Source of the DNA: Oxalobacter vibrioformis | GTDB lineage: Bacteria; Pseudomonadota; Gammaproteobacteria; Burkholderiales; Burkholderiaceae_D | Assembly: GCF_027118995.1 (NCBI RefSeq) | Contig: NZ_CP098242.1 | Location: 1,550,001-1,614,000, forward strand | DNA: 64,000 nt | Direction of reading: 5' to 3' | In this document: positions 55,351 to 64,000 of the stretch, piece by piece | Layout: every line of letters begins with the position of its first letter | How positions within the stretch are numbered: position 1 is the stretch's first letter | Translations under genes and position numbers: made by a program | The notes under the pieces: model-generated | What the model was told of the DNA's origin: nothing | The model's input: the letters and a program-made list of their open reading frames with translations, nothing else | Database searches by the model: none

Positions 55351-57690
55351 TTAGAAAATTTCTCCCGCATCATCATCCGCATCCGGTTCAGGCTCCTTGT
55401 ATTCGACCCCCAGATTGTTAACAACGGATCCTGGCGGACTTTCGATGTAGTAGTAATCGCCATTCACGGAGAGAATCCCCCTTGGTACCGGCTTGTTGTA
55501 TATCGGCACATTTTTAAGGGCGACTTTCATGTAGTTGATCCAGATTGGCAGGGCCAGGCCGCCACCGGTTTCACGACTGCCCAGATTTCTCGGGCGGTCG
55601 TAACCAATCCATGCCACGCCAACCAGTCTTGGCTGATAGCCGGCAAACCAGGCGTCAACAGAGTCATTGGTTGTACCGGTTTTTCCTGCCAGATCCGGCC
55701 GGCCCAGTGCGCGTGCCCGTACGGCGGTACCCTGGAGAACCACATCCTTCATCATGCTGTCCATGATAAAGGCATTGCGTTCATCTAAGACACGATTGGC
55801 TTCATTACCGGCCTTGTCCGGCTGGGCTTCAGAAATGATATCGCCCTTGATGTCTGTCATGTAAGAGATGACATAGGGCGATACCTTGTATCCGCCATTG
55901 GCAAAAATGGCATAGGCCGCAGCCATCTGCAATGGTGTGACTGATCCGGCGCCCAGAGCAAGGGTCAGGAAGGGAGGATGTTTTTCTGCATCAAACCCGA
56001 AACGGGTGAGAAACTCCTGTCCATACTGTGGGCCGATCTGGTTTAACACACGGATGGAAATCATGTTTTTGGATTTTGTCAGCCCCCGACGCATCGTCAT
56101 CGGTCCCTCATAGCGGGCATCATAGTTTTTGGGTTCCCATGACCGCCCGCCGGTCTGTGCAGCGGTAAACTGGATGGGCGCATCATTGATGATACTGGCG
56201 GGGGCAAATTTTTTCTCCAGTGATGCGGAGTAAATAAACGGCTTGAATGAGGAGCCGGGCTGCCGCCATGCCTGGGTCACATGGTTGAATTTTCTCTTGT
56301 TGAAATCAAAGCCGCCAACCATTGCCTTGATTGCACCATCATGCGTATTGAGAGAAACAAACGCGGATTCCACGTCCGGCATTTGCGTGATGGACCAGGT
56401 ATCATTTTTTTCTTTGGTGACACGAATAATGGCGCCTTTTTTGATCTGTCTGCTGGGTTTTGCCGTTGCGGAAAGTCCGGATGCCGCAAAGCTCAATCCT
56501 TTGCCGGTAATGTGAATCTCTTCGCCGGAAGAGATCACAGCATGTACCACTTTGGGCGAGGCTTCCAGCACAATGGCAGCCAGCAATTCATCGCTGTCAG
56601 GATAATGTGCGAGTTCGGCTTCGATAGCTTCAGCGGCTTCTTCCTTGGATGCCGGAATTTCCATATAGCCTTCGGGACCACGAAAACCGTGCCGTTTTTC
56701 ATAATCCATCACACCGTCTCTGACCGCACGATAAGCGGCTTCCTGATCAGTACTTGTGATGGTGGTGTAAACATTCAGGCCCTTTGTATAGGTTTCATCC
56801 TTGTACTGCTCATAGACGAGCATACGAGCCAGTTCTGCCACGAATTCGGCATGAATGGGAAATTCATTGGCTTTATTCTTGATCGTGATGACTTCGTTTT
56901 TGGCTTTTTCATACTCGGCCTGGCTGATATAGCCAAGCTGGTGCATGCGCTGCAGGATGTATTGCTGCCTGACCCGTGCACGTGCCGGATTGGCTACCGG
57001 GTTGTTCGCTGAAGGCGCTTTTGGGAGTCCGGCGAGCATGGCTGCTTCGGCTGTGGTGACATCCTGAAGCCTTTTGCCGAAGTAGATCTGGGAAGCCGAG
57101 GCAAAGCCGAAAGCTCGCTGTCCCAGGTAAATCTGGTTCATGTAGATTTCAAAAATCTGGTCCTTGGAAAGTGCACTTTCGATTTTCCAGGCCAGCATGG
57201 CTTCATACATTTTCCGCTTGAGGGTTTGTTCGCTGGTCAAAAAGAAGTTGCGCGCGACCTGCTGGGTAATCGTCGAGGCGCCTTGCCTGTTGGCGCTTGT
57301 CAGGTTGCGAAAGGCCGCCCTCATGATACCCAGATAGTCAATGCCGCCATGCTGGTAAAAGCGGTCATCCTCAATAGCGAGAACGGCTTTTTTCATGACA
57401 TCCGGAATTTCGTTGAAACGGATCAGATTGCGTCTTTCTTCTCCGAATTCGCCGATAAGCACATTGTCTGCGGTATAGACGCGCAACGGCATTTTCGGCT
57501 GGTAATCGGTCAACTGATCCAGATCAGGCAGGTTGGGATAAACCATGACCATGGCAAACGCGCCCGTCAAGGCGCCGGCAATGCCAAGGCCAAAACACAC
57601 GACAGCCGTGTTAAAGAGGGTGCGCAATACCCGCTGTTTGGTCCAGGGTGCTTTTTTTCGGGGGGAGCCCTTCTTTTTCCTTGAAATCAT
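55351..57690 (-). CDS. mrcA: Class A penicillin-binding protein 1A
   Basis: PBP1A is a bifunctional peptidoglycan glycosyltransferase and transpeptidase anchored in the inner membrane. The 779-residue product has a basic N-terminus and one membrane helix (about residues 25-50). The GT51 domain contains AIEDDRFYQHGGID with catalytic Glu107. The transpeptidase domain has the active-site Ser480 in GSSFKPF, then SKNMIS and AGKTGTTN. The start is set at the ATG at 57690; an upstream TTG at 57711 has no better ribosome-binding site. It is divergent from the aroK-aroB gene. Confidence 0.95.
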   Translation of the reverse strand: MISRKKKGSPRKKAPWTKQRVLRTLFNTAVVCFGLGIAGALTGAFAMVMVYPNLPDLDQLTDYQPKMPLRVYTADNVLIGEFGEERRNLIRFNEIPDVMKKAVLAIEDDRFYQHGGIDYLGIMRAAFRNLTSANRQGASTITQQVARNFFLTSEQTLKRKMYEAMLAWKIESALSKDQIFEIYMNQIYLGQRAFGFASASQIYFGKRLQDVTTAEAAMLAGLPKAPSANNPVANPARARVRQQYILQRMHQLGYISQAEYEKAKNEVITIKNKANEFPIHAEFVAELARMLVYEQYKDETYTKGLNVYTTITSTDQEAAYRAVRDGVMDYEKRHGFRGPEGYMEIPASKEEAAEAIEAELAHYPDSDELLAAIVLEASPKVVHAVISSGEEIHITGKGLSFAASGLSATAKPSRQIKKGAIIRVTKEKNDTWSITQMPDVESAFVSLNTHDGAIKAMVGGFDFNKRKFNHVTQAWRQPGSSFKPFIYSASLEKKFAPASIINDAPIQFTAAQTGGRSWEPKNYDARYEGPMTMRRGLTKSKNMISIRVLNQIGPQYGQEFLTRFGFDAEKHPPFLTLALGAGSVTPLQMAAAYAIFANGGYKVSPYVISYMTDIKGDIISEAQPDKAGNEANRVLDERNAFIMDSMMKDVVLQGTAVRARALGRPDLAGKTGTTNDSVDAWFAGYQPRLVGVAWIGYDRPRNLGSRETGGGLALPIWINYMKVALKNVPIYNKPVPRGILSVNGDYYYIESPPGSVVNNLGVEYKEPEPDADDDAGEIF

Positions 57691-57865
57691 GCAGTGCAAA
57701 CGGTAAATCAATGAGAACCGACATTATCCTTGAAACTGCAGATCTTCGCATTGGAATATTACGTTCCGGTTCAAATTAATTTGTAAATTTCTGTGTTTTT
57801 TTCTGTCAGGGAAAGGAAAACGACGTGAAGGTATTCGCAGATGAAATCACAGGTTACAATTTCGC

Positions 57866-59566
57866 ATGGGCGAAAATATATTTCTGGTGGGCCTGATGGG
57901 GTCAGGCAAGACAACGGTGGGAAGAGCGCTGGCGAAGCGGCTCGGTCTGCGCTTTATTGATTCGGATCATGAGATCGAATCCCGGACAGGTGCTTCCATT
58001 TCCTGGATATTTGAGATTGAAGGAGAGGATTCATTTCGCAAGCGGGAGGTCGATGCCATTCGTGATCTGACGGCGCGAAAAGGGATTGTGCTGGCTACAG
58101 GCGGTGGTGCAGTGATCAGTCCGGAAAACCGGCGTTATCTCAAGGAGCGCGGAACAGTCGTTTATCTGCGTGCGTCCGTGAATAATGTGCTGCAGCGAAC
58201 CATGCACGACAGGAATCGCCCGCTTTTACAGACTGACGATCCCAGGAAGAAGATGGAGGAGCTTTTCCGGCAGCGTGAGCCCTTTTATACAGAAGTTGCC
58301 GATATTGTGATTGATACCGGGCGGCAGAATGTGCATGCCATGGTGCAATCCATTCTGGGAAAAATGACCGGGAAACGCAAAGAGATAAAAACGGGCGGAA
58401 AGCCGGATGCAAAAAACAGAAACCGCAAAAAAAATGAAGGGCGACAGAAAAAAAGCATGGTGACAAGAGAATCCAAACACATTCATTTGCAGGTTGATCT
58501 TGGTGAGCGCAGTTATCCGATTGAAATCGGGCCGGGACTGATCAATGACAGCAAACTCATTGCTCGGCTGGTAAAAGGGAGCCGGATAGTCGTGGTGACC
58601 AATACGGTTGTGGCGCCGTTGTACCTGGAGAAGATGACCCGATCACTTGAAGCGGCTGGAAAACAGGTTATTCCCATTGTTTTGCCTGATGGCGAGCAGG
58701 AAAAAAACTGGGCCAGCCTGATGACGGTATTTGATATCCTGCTGGAAAATAAATGCGACAGGAAAACCACGCTGCTGGCACTGGGTGGTGGCGTGATTGG
58801 TGACCTGACCGGTTATGCGGCTGCGAGTTTTATGCGGGGCATTCCATTTGTCCAGGTGCCGACCACGCTGTTGGCAGAGGTGGATTCTTCTGTCGGCGGG
58901 AAAACGGGTATCAACCACCCGCTGGGAAAAAACATGATTGGCGCGTTTTACCAGCCGGAGGCGGTGATTGCCGATACCCTGACATTGAATACGCTGCCGG
59001 ATCGCGAACTGTCTGCCGGGATGGCGGAAGTCATCAAGCATGGCGCCATTTTAGACCCTGACTATTTTGCCTGGATAGAAAAAGATATTGCGCAACTGAT
59101 GGCGCGTGACGGGGCAGCACTGGCGTATGCCATTGGCCGTTCCTGTGAAATCAAGGCGGATGTGGTGCGGCAGGATGAAAGAGAAAGCAGCGGCTTGCGA
59201 GCGATCCTGAATTTTGGACATACCTTTGGTCATGCCATTGAAGCCGGGCTGGGGTTTGGTGAGTGGCTTCATGGTGAAGCGGTTGGTTGCGGCATGGTGA
59301 TGGCTGCTGACTTGTCATGCCGGATGGGATTGCTTGATGCCGCCTCAACGGAACGCATCAGTAAACTGGTTAAAGCAGCCGGGCTGCCAACCGTCGCGCC
59401 TGATCTTGGGGTGGATCGCTGGATTGAGCTGATGCAGGTGGACAAGAAAAATGCTGGCGGCGAGATCCAGTTCATTCTATTGAAATCGCTCGGGTCCGCC
59501 TTTGTGACCACGGTGCCGGATGCAATGCTGCGCGAGACGCTGAAAGCCTGCGTCAACGCGGTATAA
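57866..59566 (+). CDS. aroKB: Shikimate kinase / 3-dehydroquinate synthase fusion (AroK-AroB)
   Basis: One open frame of 566 codons encodes two shikimate-pathway enzymes. Residues 1-165 are shikimate kinase: Walker A GSGKTTVG, Asp34, Arg58, GGG at 79-81 and RNRPLL. Residues 170-205 form a Lys/Arg/Asn-rich linker. Residues 206-566 are 3-dehydroquinate synthase with [31 protein letters not shown] and the metal-binding [13 protein letters not shown]. In most betaproteobacteria aroK and aroB are adjacent but separate genes. An internal ATG (58457) lies at the usual aroB start but has no close ribosome-binding site. The linker DNA has an A8 run (58427-58434) and an A7 run (58448-58454), so a sequencing or biological slip could join or split the frames. 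Confidence 0.88.
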   Translation: MGENIFLVGLMGSGKTTVGRALAKRLGLRFIDSDHEIESRTGASISWIFEIEGEDSFRKREVDAIRDLTARKGIVLATGGGAVISPENRRYLKERGTVVYLRASVNNVLQRTMHDRNRPLLQTDDPRKKMEELFRQREPFYTEVADIVIDTGRQNVHAMVQSILGKMTGKRKEIKTGGKPDAKNRNRKKNEGRQKKSMVTRESKHIHLQVDLGERSYPIEIGPGLINDSKLIARLVKGSRIVVVTNTVVAPLYLEKMTRSLEAAGKQVIPIVLPDGEQEKNWASLMTVFDILLENKCDRKTTLLALGGGVIGDLTGYAAASFMRGIPFVQVPTTLLAEVDSSVGGKTGINHPLGKNMIGAFYQPEAVIADTLTLNTLPDRELSAGMAEVIKHGAILDPDYFAWIEKDIAQLMARDGAALAYAIGRSCEIKADVVRQDERESSGLRAILNFGHTFGHAIEAGLGFGEWLHGEAVGCGMVMAADLSCRMGLLDAASTERISKLVKAAGLPTVAPDLGVDRWIELMQVDKKNAGGEIQFILLKSLGSAFVTTVPDAMLRETLKACVNAV

Positions 59567-59614
59567 CGAGGCCACTGGTTTTCCCGGCATACAGCCCATC
59601 TTAGGGGGACAGAC

Positions 59615-60748
59615 ATGAATCCATACCACTTGGCGCCTTATGCCGCCAAATCATCCGAGTCGCACGGCCGTGTTTATGATGAGCCGACACCGGTAACACG
59701 TACAGCCTTTCAGCGTGACCGTGACCGGATTATTCACTGTGGCGCATTCAGGCGGCTGGAGTATAAGACCCAGGTTTTCGTCAATCATGAGGGAGATCTT
59801 TTTCGTACCCGGCTCACACACAGTCTGGAGGTGGCACAGATTGCACGATCCGTTGCACGTAATCTGCAGTTGAACGGGGATCTGGTCGAAGCGATTTCTC
59901 TTGCGCATGATTTGGGGCATACGCCTTTCGGACATGCCGGGCAGGATGCGCTGGATGGGTGTATGGCAGCGTTTGGCGGGTTTGAGCATAATCTGCAGAG
60001 TCTGCGTGTTGTTGAAGTGCTGGAGCAGCGTTATGGTGCATTTGATGGATTGAACCTGACCTTTGAAACACGTGAGGGCATCCTCAAGCATTGTTCTGAC
60101 GAGAAAGCGATTGAGCTGGGAGAACTGGGCCGCCGTTTTCTGGAAAACAGGCAGCCTTCGCTGGAAGCGCAACTGGCCAACAGGGCCGATGAAATTGCCT
60201 ATAACAATCATGATATTGATGATGGTCTGCGTTCCGGCCTGATTACGGTTTCACAATTGCAGGAAATCGACCTTTTTGCCCGACAGTGGCACGAGGTAAA
60301 AACGGCGATGCCGGGTATCAGTGAACGCCGGATGGTTTATGAAACCATCCGGCGGATGATCAGTGCCCTGATCGTTGACCTGACACGTACTTCAGAGGAA
60401 AAAATACGTGAAGTGGCACCCTCCCATATTGAAGATGTGCGCCATGCGCCACAGTTGATTGCTTTTTCAGAAAAAATGGCAGAAGAAGCGGCGGCGCTGA
60501 AAGCGTTTCTTTTCACCAATCTCTACCGGCATTACCAGGTCAACCGCATGAGCAGCAAGGCGAGACTCATTATCCGCCAGCTCTTTCATGTATTCATGGA
60601 AGATCCGTCGCTTCTGCCGCCGGATGAGCGGGCGAAAACCAACCGGGAAGCAGACCATGCCCGTCATATTGCGGATTACATTGCGGGGATGACAGACCGG
60701 TACGCCATGCGGGAATACCGCCGTCTTTTTGAAGTGGATGAGGTTTAG
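59615..60748 (+). CDS. dgt: Deoxyguanosinetriphosphate triphosphohydrolase (dGTPase-like)
   Basis: This HD-domain enzyme splits dNTPs, classically dGTP, into nucleoside and triphosphate. The 377-residue product has the metal ligands His69 ([10 protein letters not shown]), His98-Asp99 ([15 protein letters not shown]) and a later Asp in [18 protein letters not shown]. The length matches the short type 2 dGTPase-like family. It follows aroK-aroB after 48 bases, a conserved arrangement in this group. GGGGG precedes the ATG. Confidence 0.93.
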   Translation: MNPYHLAPYAAKSSESHGRVYDEPTPVTRTAFQRDRDRIIHCGAFRRLEYKTQVFVNHEGDLFRTRLTHSLEVAQIARSVARNLQLNGDLVEAISLAHDLGHTPFGHAGQDALDGCMAAFGGFEHNLQSLRVVEVLEQRYGAFDGLNLTFETREGILKHCSDEKAIELGELGRRFLENRQPSLEAQLANRADEIAYNNHDIDDGLRSGLITVSQLQEIDLFARQWHEVKTAMPGISERRMVYETIRRMISALIVDLTRTSEEKIREVAPSHIEDVRHAPQLIAFSEKMAEEAAALKAFLFTNLYRHYQVNRMSSKARLIIRQLFHVFMEDPSLLPPDERAKTNREADHARHIADYIAGMTDRYAMREYRRLFEVDEV

Positions 60749-60780
60749 GCTCTGCCCTTGCGAATGTAAGGGCAGAGCCT
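60747..60780. terminator. Hairpin between convergent dgt and xseA
   Basis: A 13-bp perfect stem (60747-60759 with 60768-60780; AGGCTCTGCCCTT/AAGGGCAGAGCCT) with an 8-base loop overlaps the dgt stop codon. No U-run follows in either direction. It fills the 39-base gap between the two convergent genes and could block read-through or protect the 3' ends. Confidence 0.6.
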
Positions 60781-60787
60781 GGGCCGT

Positions 60788-62149
60788 TTATTCGATTTCG
60801 GGCTGGACACTGGCAATGCCAACCTGTGCGCTGCCCTGAGCCAGCCGGATAGTGACATTTTCCCGTATCGGTAATTTGAGCGGGGAACGGATCACGCGCC
60901 CGCGCTTATCGGTGATAATGGCATAGCCGCGCTCAAGTGTCCGCTCGGGACTCAGGAGTTCCAGTTGTGCATGCCATGAAGCCACGCCTTGCCGATGACT
61001 GGTCATGGCGGCACTGATAAGGGATGCCATCTGGCGCCGGGTTGTCTGGAGCCGGGTATGGTATACGGCAGTGTCCGGCAGTTTTCCTCTCAGGCGGATT
61101 GAGAGGTGCAGCAGCCGGTTTTGTGCATCGGTGACGAGCCGCTTTTTGGCGTTTGACAATTGGTCTGCCAGTGCGCCAAGACGGATTTTTTCCCGCCGGG
61201 TGTAGGTTGCCGGGCTGATCAGGCGACGCGAAGCCATATCTACATGCTGGCGGGTATTGGCCATGATGCGTTCCATCGCATACTGGAGATCTTCCGCCTG
61301 TGTTCTGATGGTGTTCATCCAGTCAGTTTGGGGGCGGGTGGCCATTTCTGCCGCACCGGTTGGTGTCGGGGCGCGAAGATCGGCAACAAAGTCGGCGATG
61401 GTGGTATCGGTTTCGTGACCAACACCGGAAATAACCGGAATCGTGCATGCGGCAATGGCACGAGCGACGATTTCCTCATTGAAGCTCCACAGGTCTTCCA
61501 TGCTGCCGCCTCCCCGGCAGACGATGAGCATGTCGGTTTCTGCACGTGTGGATGCCGTCTGGATTGCCTGGGCGATTTTTTCTCCTGCGCCGTCTCCCTG
61601 GACGGGAGCCGGGTACAGAATAATACGAACATGTGGTGCTCGTCTGGAAAGGGTTGTCAGCACATCGCGCAGTGCTGCAGCCTGCAGGCTGGTCACAATG
61701 CCGATGGTCCGGGGAAAAACGGGCAGGGGCTGCTTTTTGTCTGTTTCAAAGAGTCCTTCTTTTGCCAGTTTTTCCTTGAGGCGCTGGAAAGCTTCAAAAA
61801 GGTTGCCAACGCCGGCATGACGGATTGCTTCGACATTCAACTGGTAGTCGCCACGTGCCGGGTAAAGGGTTACGGTGGCGCGTGCTTCAATCCTGTCGCC
61901 ATTCCTGATGTCAAAACCGACTGATTGGGCGCGCCCCCGGAACATGACAGCCCGAACCTGGGCCGTATCATCCTTGAGTGTGAAGTACCAGTGGCCGGAA
62001 GCTGCCCGTGTAAAGTTCGAGATTTCACCTGCGATCCATGTCAGGGCAAAACTTTTTTCCAGCAGGCGGGCAACAGACTGGTTCAGTGCCGAGACCGTCA
62101 GGACAGGAGGTGCTGCTGCCGTATGTTGTTCTGTGATGTCAGGATTCAT
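60788..62149 (-). CDS. xseA: Exodeoxyribonuclease VII large subunit
   Basis: XseA with XseB degrades single-stranded DNA. The 453-residue product has an N-terminal OB-fold ([18 protein letters not shown], then [20 protein letters not shown]) and the catalytic core with [20 protein letters not shown] and [16 protein letters not shown]. The usual length is about 450. xseB is not next to it. A gap of 236 bases separates it from the upstream DUF2889 gene. Confidence 0.95.
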   Translation of the reverse strand: MNPDITEQHTAAAPPVLTVSALNQSVARLLEKSFALTWIAGEISNFTRAASGHWYFTLKDDTAQVRAVMFRGRAQSVGFDIRNGDRIEARATVTLYPARGDYQLNVEAIRHAGVGNLFEAFQRLKEKLAKEGLFETDKKQPLPVFPRTIGIVTSLQAAALRDVLTTLSRRAPHVRIILYPAPVQGDGAGEKIAQAIQTASTRAETDMLIVCRGGGSMEDLWSFNEEIVARAIAACTIPVISGVGHETDTTIADFVADLRAPTPTGAAEMATRPQTDWMNTIRTQAEDLQYAMERIMANTRQHVDMASRRLISPATYTRREKIRLGALADQLSNAKKRLVTDAQNRLLHLSIRLRGKLPDTAVYHTRLQTTRRQMASLISAAMTSHRQGVASWHAQLELLSPERTLERGYAIITDKRGRVIRSPLKLPIRENVTIRLAQGSAQVGIASVQPEIE

Positions 62150-62321
62150 GCCGGTTTATCAGGAAGCTTTCCACAAGGTTATACAGTAACAGAGAAGAAC
62201 CATCAGGCTGTGATAACTTGGAGAGGGTGCTAACGCAATGATTTATCAATGAAAAACGGTTAATTCTCGTGTATTTTCTTAAAATTGTTTTTTTAACAGA
62301 CAACCTGTTTATTCAGGCCAT

Positions 62322-62342
62322 TTTTCCACAAAGTTATCCACA
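62322..62342 (+). promoter_or_regulatory. Pair of DnaA-box-like sequences
   Basis: TTATCCACA (62334-62342) is a perfect DnaA box, and TTTTCCACA (62322-62330) differs at one position; they are direct repeats 3 bases apart. A related CTTTCCACA lies at 62167-62175. They lie between the DUF2889 gene and xseA. No dnaA, dnaN or rpmH is nearby, so this is not recognisably the origin; a regulatory or titration site is possible. Confidence 0.5.
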
Positions 62343-62385
62343 AGCCGGGCTTTGTCAGCAAACCCGTTTTCCGGCAAAGCCTGAA

Positions 62386-62970
62386 TCAGCCGAATTCCTT
62401 GCTGGATGAAATGTCGTCTGCCACCCATTTCGGATAAAACTTTGCGACAACCGGGCCATCCGTTCGGAGTGCATGGCAGCCATCCAGATGGAAGGGTTTT
62501 TCGCCGCTTTGCTGGAAAGCCGTTTTCTCGCTGGTGTCTTTTTCGCCAAAGATGAGAACCTGTACCGCAACATAGGGCAGGAGTTCAACCAGTTCATTCA
62601 TATGGGTACAACCGGCGGCCTTGCCCAGCCGTTCCCGAACGCCCTGCCGGAAATTTTTCAAAAGATTCAGGCCGATCAGTTGCTGATATTTCGCTTCGAT
62701 CTGTTCACAGTAGCCGCCAAAAGGTACCTGATCAAATACCACCAAAACATCGACAATATTGGATTTTGCATCGGTCGTGATCCGAATCGACAGATCGTGA
62801 AGCGGCCGGTTTGCCGGGATGACAAAAGAGGTGACTTCAAGATCGAAGGGTTTGACATCCGTAAAACGGGCATCAATATCCCAGAGCTCATCCTCTCTCA
62901 GGTAGAATTCGACATGAAGTCTGCGTGTGTGCTTTAAGGCACGTCGATTGGGTGAATCAGGGAGTGGCAT
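62386..62970 (-). CDS. DUF2889 domain-containing protein
   Basis: The 194-residue product fits the DUF2889 family of unknown function: MPLPDSPNRRALKHTRRLHV, then EDELWDIDARFTDVKPFD and a central part with GLNLLKNFRQGVRERLG. No membrane segment or catalytic motif stands out. It diverges from recA, with 242 bases between the starts, and lies upstream of xseA on the same strand. A GGCTTTG/CAAAGCC inverted repeat lies just past its end. Confidence 0.8.
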   Translation of the reverse strand: MPLPDSPNRRALKHTRRLHVEFYLREDELWDIDARFTDVKPFDLEVTSFVIPANRPLHDLSIRITTDAKSNIVDVLVVFDQVPFGGYCEQIEAKYQQLIGLNLLKNFRQGVRERLGKAAGCTHMNELVELLPYVAVQVLIFGEKDTSEKTAFQQSGEKPFHLDGCHALRTDGPVVAKFYPKWVADDISSSKEFG

Positions 62971-63137
62971 GGTTTATCAAGAATAAACAAATTATTGCTG
63001 AAAGGTTGCACCAAAGCGGACGTAATCACTGGTGCAAAAAAGCAATCTTTTATTTTAACAGACCCCTTGAATGCGTGCAAAAGAAGCACCCGGACGGGTG
63101 TTTTCGCTCAAAAACAGTACAGAAAAAATTTACCACA

Positions 63138-63159
63138 CTGTTTATTTGTACAGTACAAT
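63138..63159 (+). promoter_or_regulatory. SOS box (LexA operator) and -10 region of recA
   Basis: CTGTTTATTTGTACAG (63138-63153) fits the LexA consensus CTGT-N8-ACAG exactly. TACAAT (63154-63159) directly behind it is a plausible -10, with a weak -35 (TTTACC or TTACCA) just upstream. The box would therefore cover the promoter spacer. It lies 60 bases before the recA start. Confidence 0.88.
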
Positions 63160-63212
63160 ACAACTTCATTATGGCCTAACAGATCAATTTTTTAGTTTGC
63201 GGGAAGATTCTC

Positions 63213-64000
63213 ATGGATGATAAAAAAGCCAATTCGGAAAAAGGTAAAGCGCTGGCAGCGGCGCTGGCACAGATTGAAAAACAGTTTGGCAAAGGCTCTG
63301 TCATGCGTATGGATGACGGTGCAGTGGCAGAAGAACTCGCTGTTGTTTCTACAGGATCGCTTGGGCTGGACATCGCGCTGGGCGTAGGCGGTCTGCCACG
63401 CGGACGTGTGGTTGAGGTCTATGGGCCTGAGTCTTCCGGTAAAACCACCCTGACGCTTCAGGTTATTGCCGAGATGCAGAAGCTTGGCGGCACCTGTGCC
63501 TTTATTGATGCCGAGCATGCGCTGGATGTAAATTATGCCCAGAAACTGGGTGTCAATCTGCATGAACTCCTGATTTCCCAACCGGATACCGGCGAACAGG
63601 CGCTTGAAATCACCGATGCACTGGTGCGTTCCGGTGCGGTGGATCTGATCGTGATTGATTCGGTCGCTGCGTTGACGCCCAAGGCGGAAATTGAAGGAGA
63701 TATGGGCGACTCCCTGCCGGGCCTGCAGGCGCGTTTGATGTCGCAGGCACTGCGCAAGCTGACCGGCAGCATCAACCGGACCAATACCACTGTTATTTTC
63801 ATTAACCAGATCCGGATGAAGATTGGTGTCATGTTCGGCAATCCGGAGACGACGACCGGCGGTAATGCGCTGAAGTTTTACTCATCCGTTCGCCTGGACA
63901 TCCGTCGTACCGGCTCCATCAAATCCGGTGATGTGGTGATCGGAAACGAAACACGCGTCAAAGTGGTCAAAAACAAAACGGCGCCCCCATTCAAGGAGGC
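63213..64000 (+). CDS. recA: Recombinase RecA (partial, 3' end missing)
   Basis: RecA forms filaments on single-stranded DNA, drives strand exchange and triggers LexA self-cleavage. The visible 262 codons start [20 protein letters not shown] and contain Walker A GPESSGKT (71-78), [20 protein letters not shown] and the L2-flanking [20 protein letters not shown]. The frame is open to the window edge; the full protein usually has about 350 residues. GGGAAG precedes the ATG, and an SOS box lies upstream. Confidence 0.98.
   Translation, partial: MDDKKANSEKGKALAAALAQIEKQFGKGSVMRMDDGAVAEELAVVSTGSLGLDIALGVGGLPRGRVVEVYGPESSGKTTLTLQVIAEMQKLGGTCAFIDAEHALDVNYAQKLGVNLHELLISQPDTGEQALEITDALVRSGAVDLIVIDSVAALTPKAEIEGDMGDSLPGLQARLMSQALRKLTGSINRTNTTVIFINQIRMKIGVMFGNPETTTGGNALKFYSSVRLDIRRTGSIKSGDVVIGNETRVKVVKNKTAPPFKE

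Noticed and set aside
62150..62385. Chromosome replication origin at the DnaA-box pair
   Set aside because: Only two close boxes are seen, without dnaA, dnaN, rpmH or gidA nearby and without a clear AT-rich unwinding block; recorded instead as a possible regulatory site.

Overview
The window reads as a chromosomal segment of a betaproteobacterium (order Burkholderiales). The gene order tRNA-Tyr/Gly/Thr-tuf-tRNA-Trp-secE-nusG-rplKAJL-rpoBC-rpsLG-fusA-tuf-rpsJ and then the S10, spc and alpha clusters, the bamE/fur divergent pair, and the lptM-lysA and aroK/aroB/dgt neighbourhoods are all typical of that group. The protein sequences and the moderate GC content remind me of Oxalobacteraceae, possibly Oxalobacter. 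That is recognition from memory, not a search result. No CRISPR array, prophage or large genomic island is visible; the only mobile element is one IS5-family insertion.

Left part (1-18.4 kb). Two leftward operons come first: leuS-lptE-holA (holA runs off the left edge) and bamE-dapB. The BamE lipoprotein has an unusually long Thr/Pro/Glu-rich repeat tail. fur diverges from bamE and is followed by a small membrane-protein frame broken by an in-frame amber codon. Next, leftward, come a ClC antiporter gene, an M20 amidohydrolase gene and a stand-alone CBS-pair protein. groES-groEL follows with a perfect CIRCE operator and a sigma-32-type promoter. The ferrous-iron operon feoA-feoB plus a Cys-rich FeoB-associated protein comes next. 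An 855-bp IS5-family element lies just upstream of feoA and separates it from a rightward DUF599-dacB pair.

Central part (18.4-52 kb). A 37-codon membrane peptide gene, missed by length-limited gene finding, precedes the tRNA-tuf-secE-nusG-rpl-rpo block. The str operon, the second tuf, and the S10, spc and alpha clusters follow without interruption to a terminator after rplQ. The two tuf copies look identical over about 1.2 kb and use codons unlike their neighbours. Perfect hairpins occupy several intergenic gaps of the ribosomal cluster. Two of them lie directly behind good internal promoters, upstream of rplC and rplN.

Right part (52-64 kb). cutA, a diacylglycerol/polyprenol-kinase-like membrane protein, engB, lysA, lptM and the class A penicillin-binding protein gene (ponA/mrcA) precede an apparent single-polypeptide AroK-AroB fusion, dgt, xseA, a DUF2889 protein and recA. 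recA has an SOS box and runs off the right edge. The DUF2889-xseA gap holds two adjacent DnaA-box-like sequences.

Most of the window is core housekeeping. The observations most worth a second look are the AroK-AroB fusion, the extended BamE, the amber-split frame behind fur, the 37-aa peptide, the tuf codon-usage and conversion signal, and the promoter-plus-hairpin arrangement inside the ribosomal cluster.
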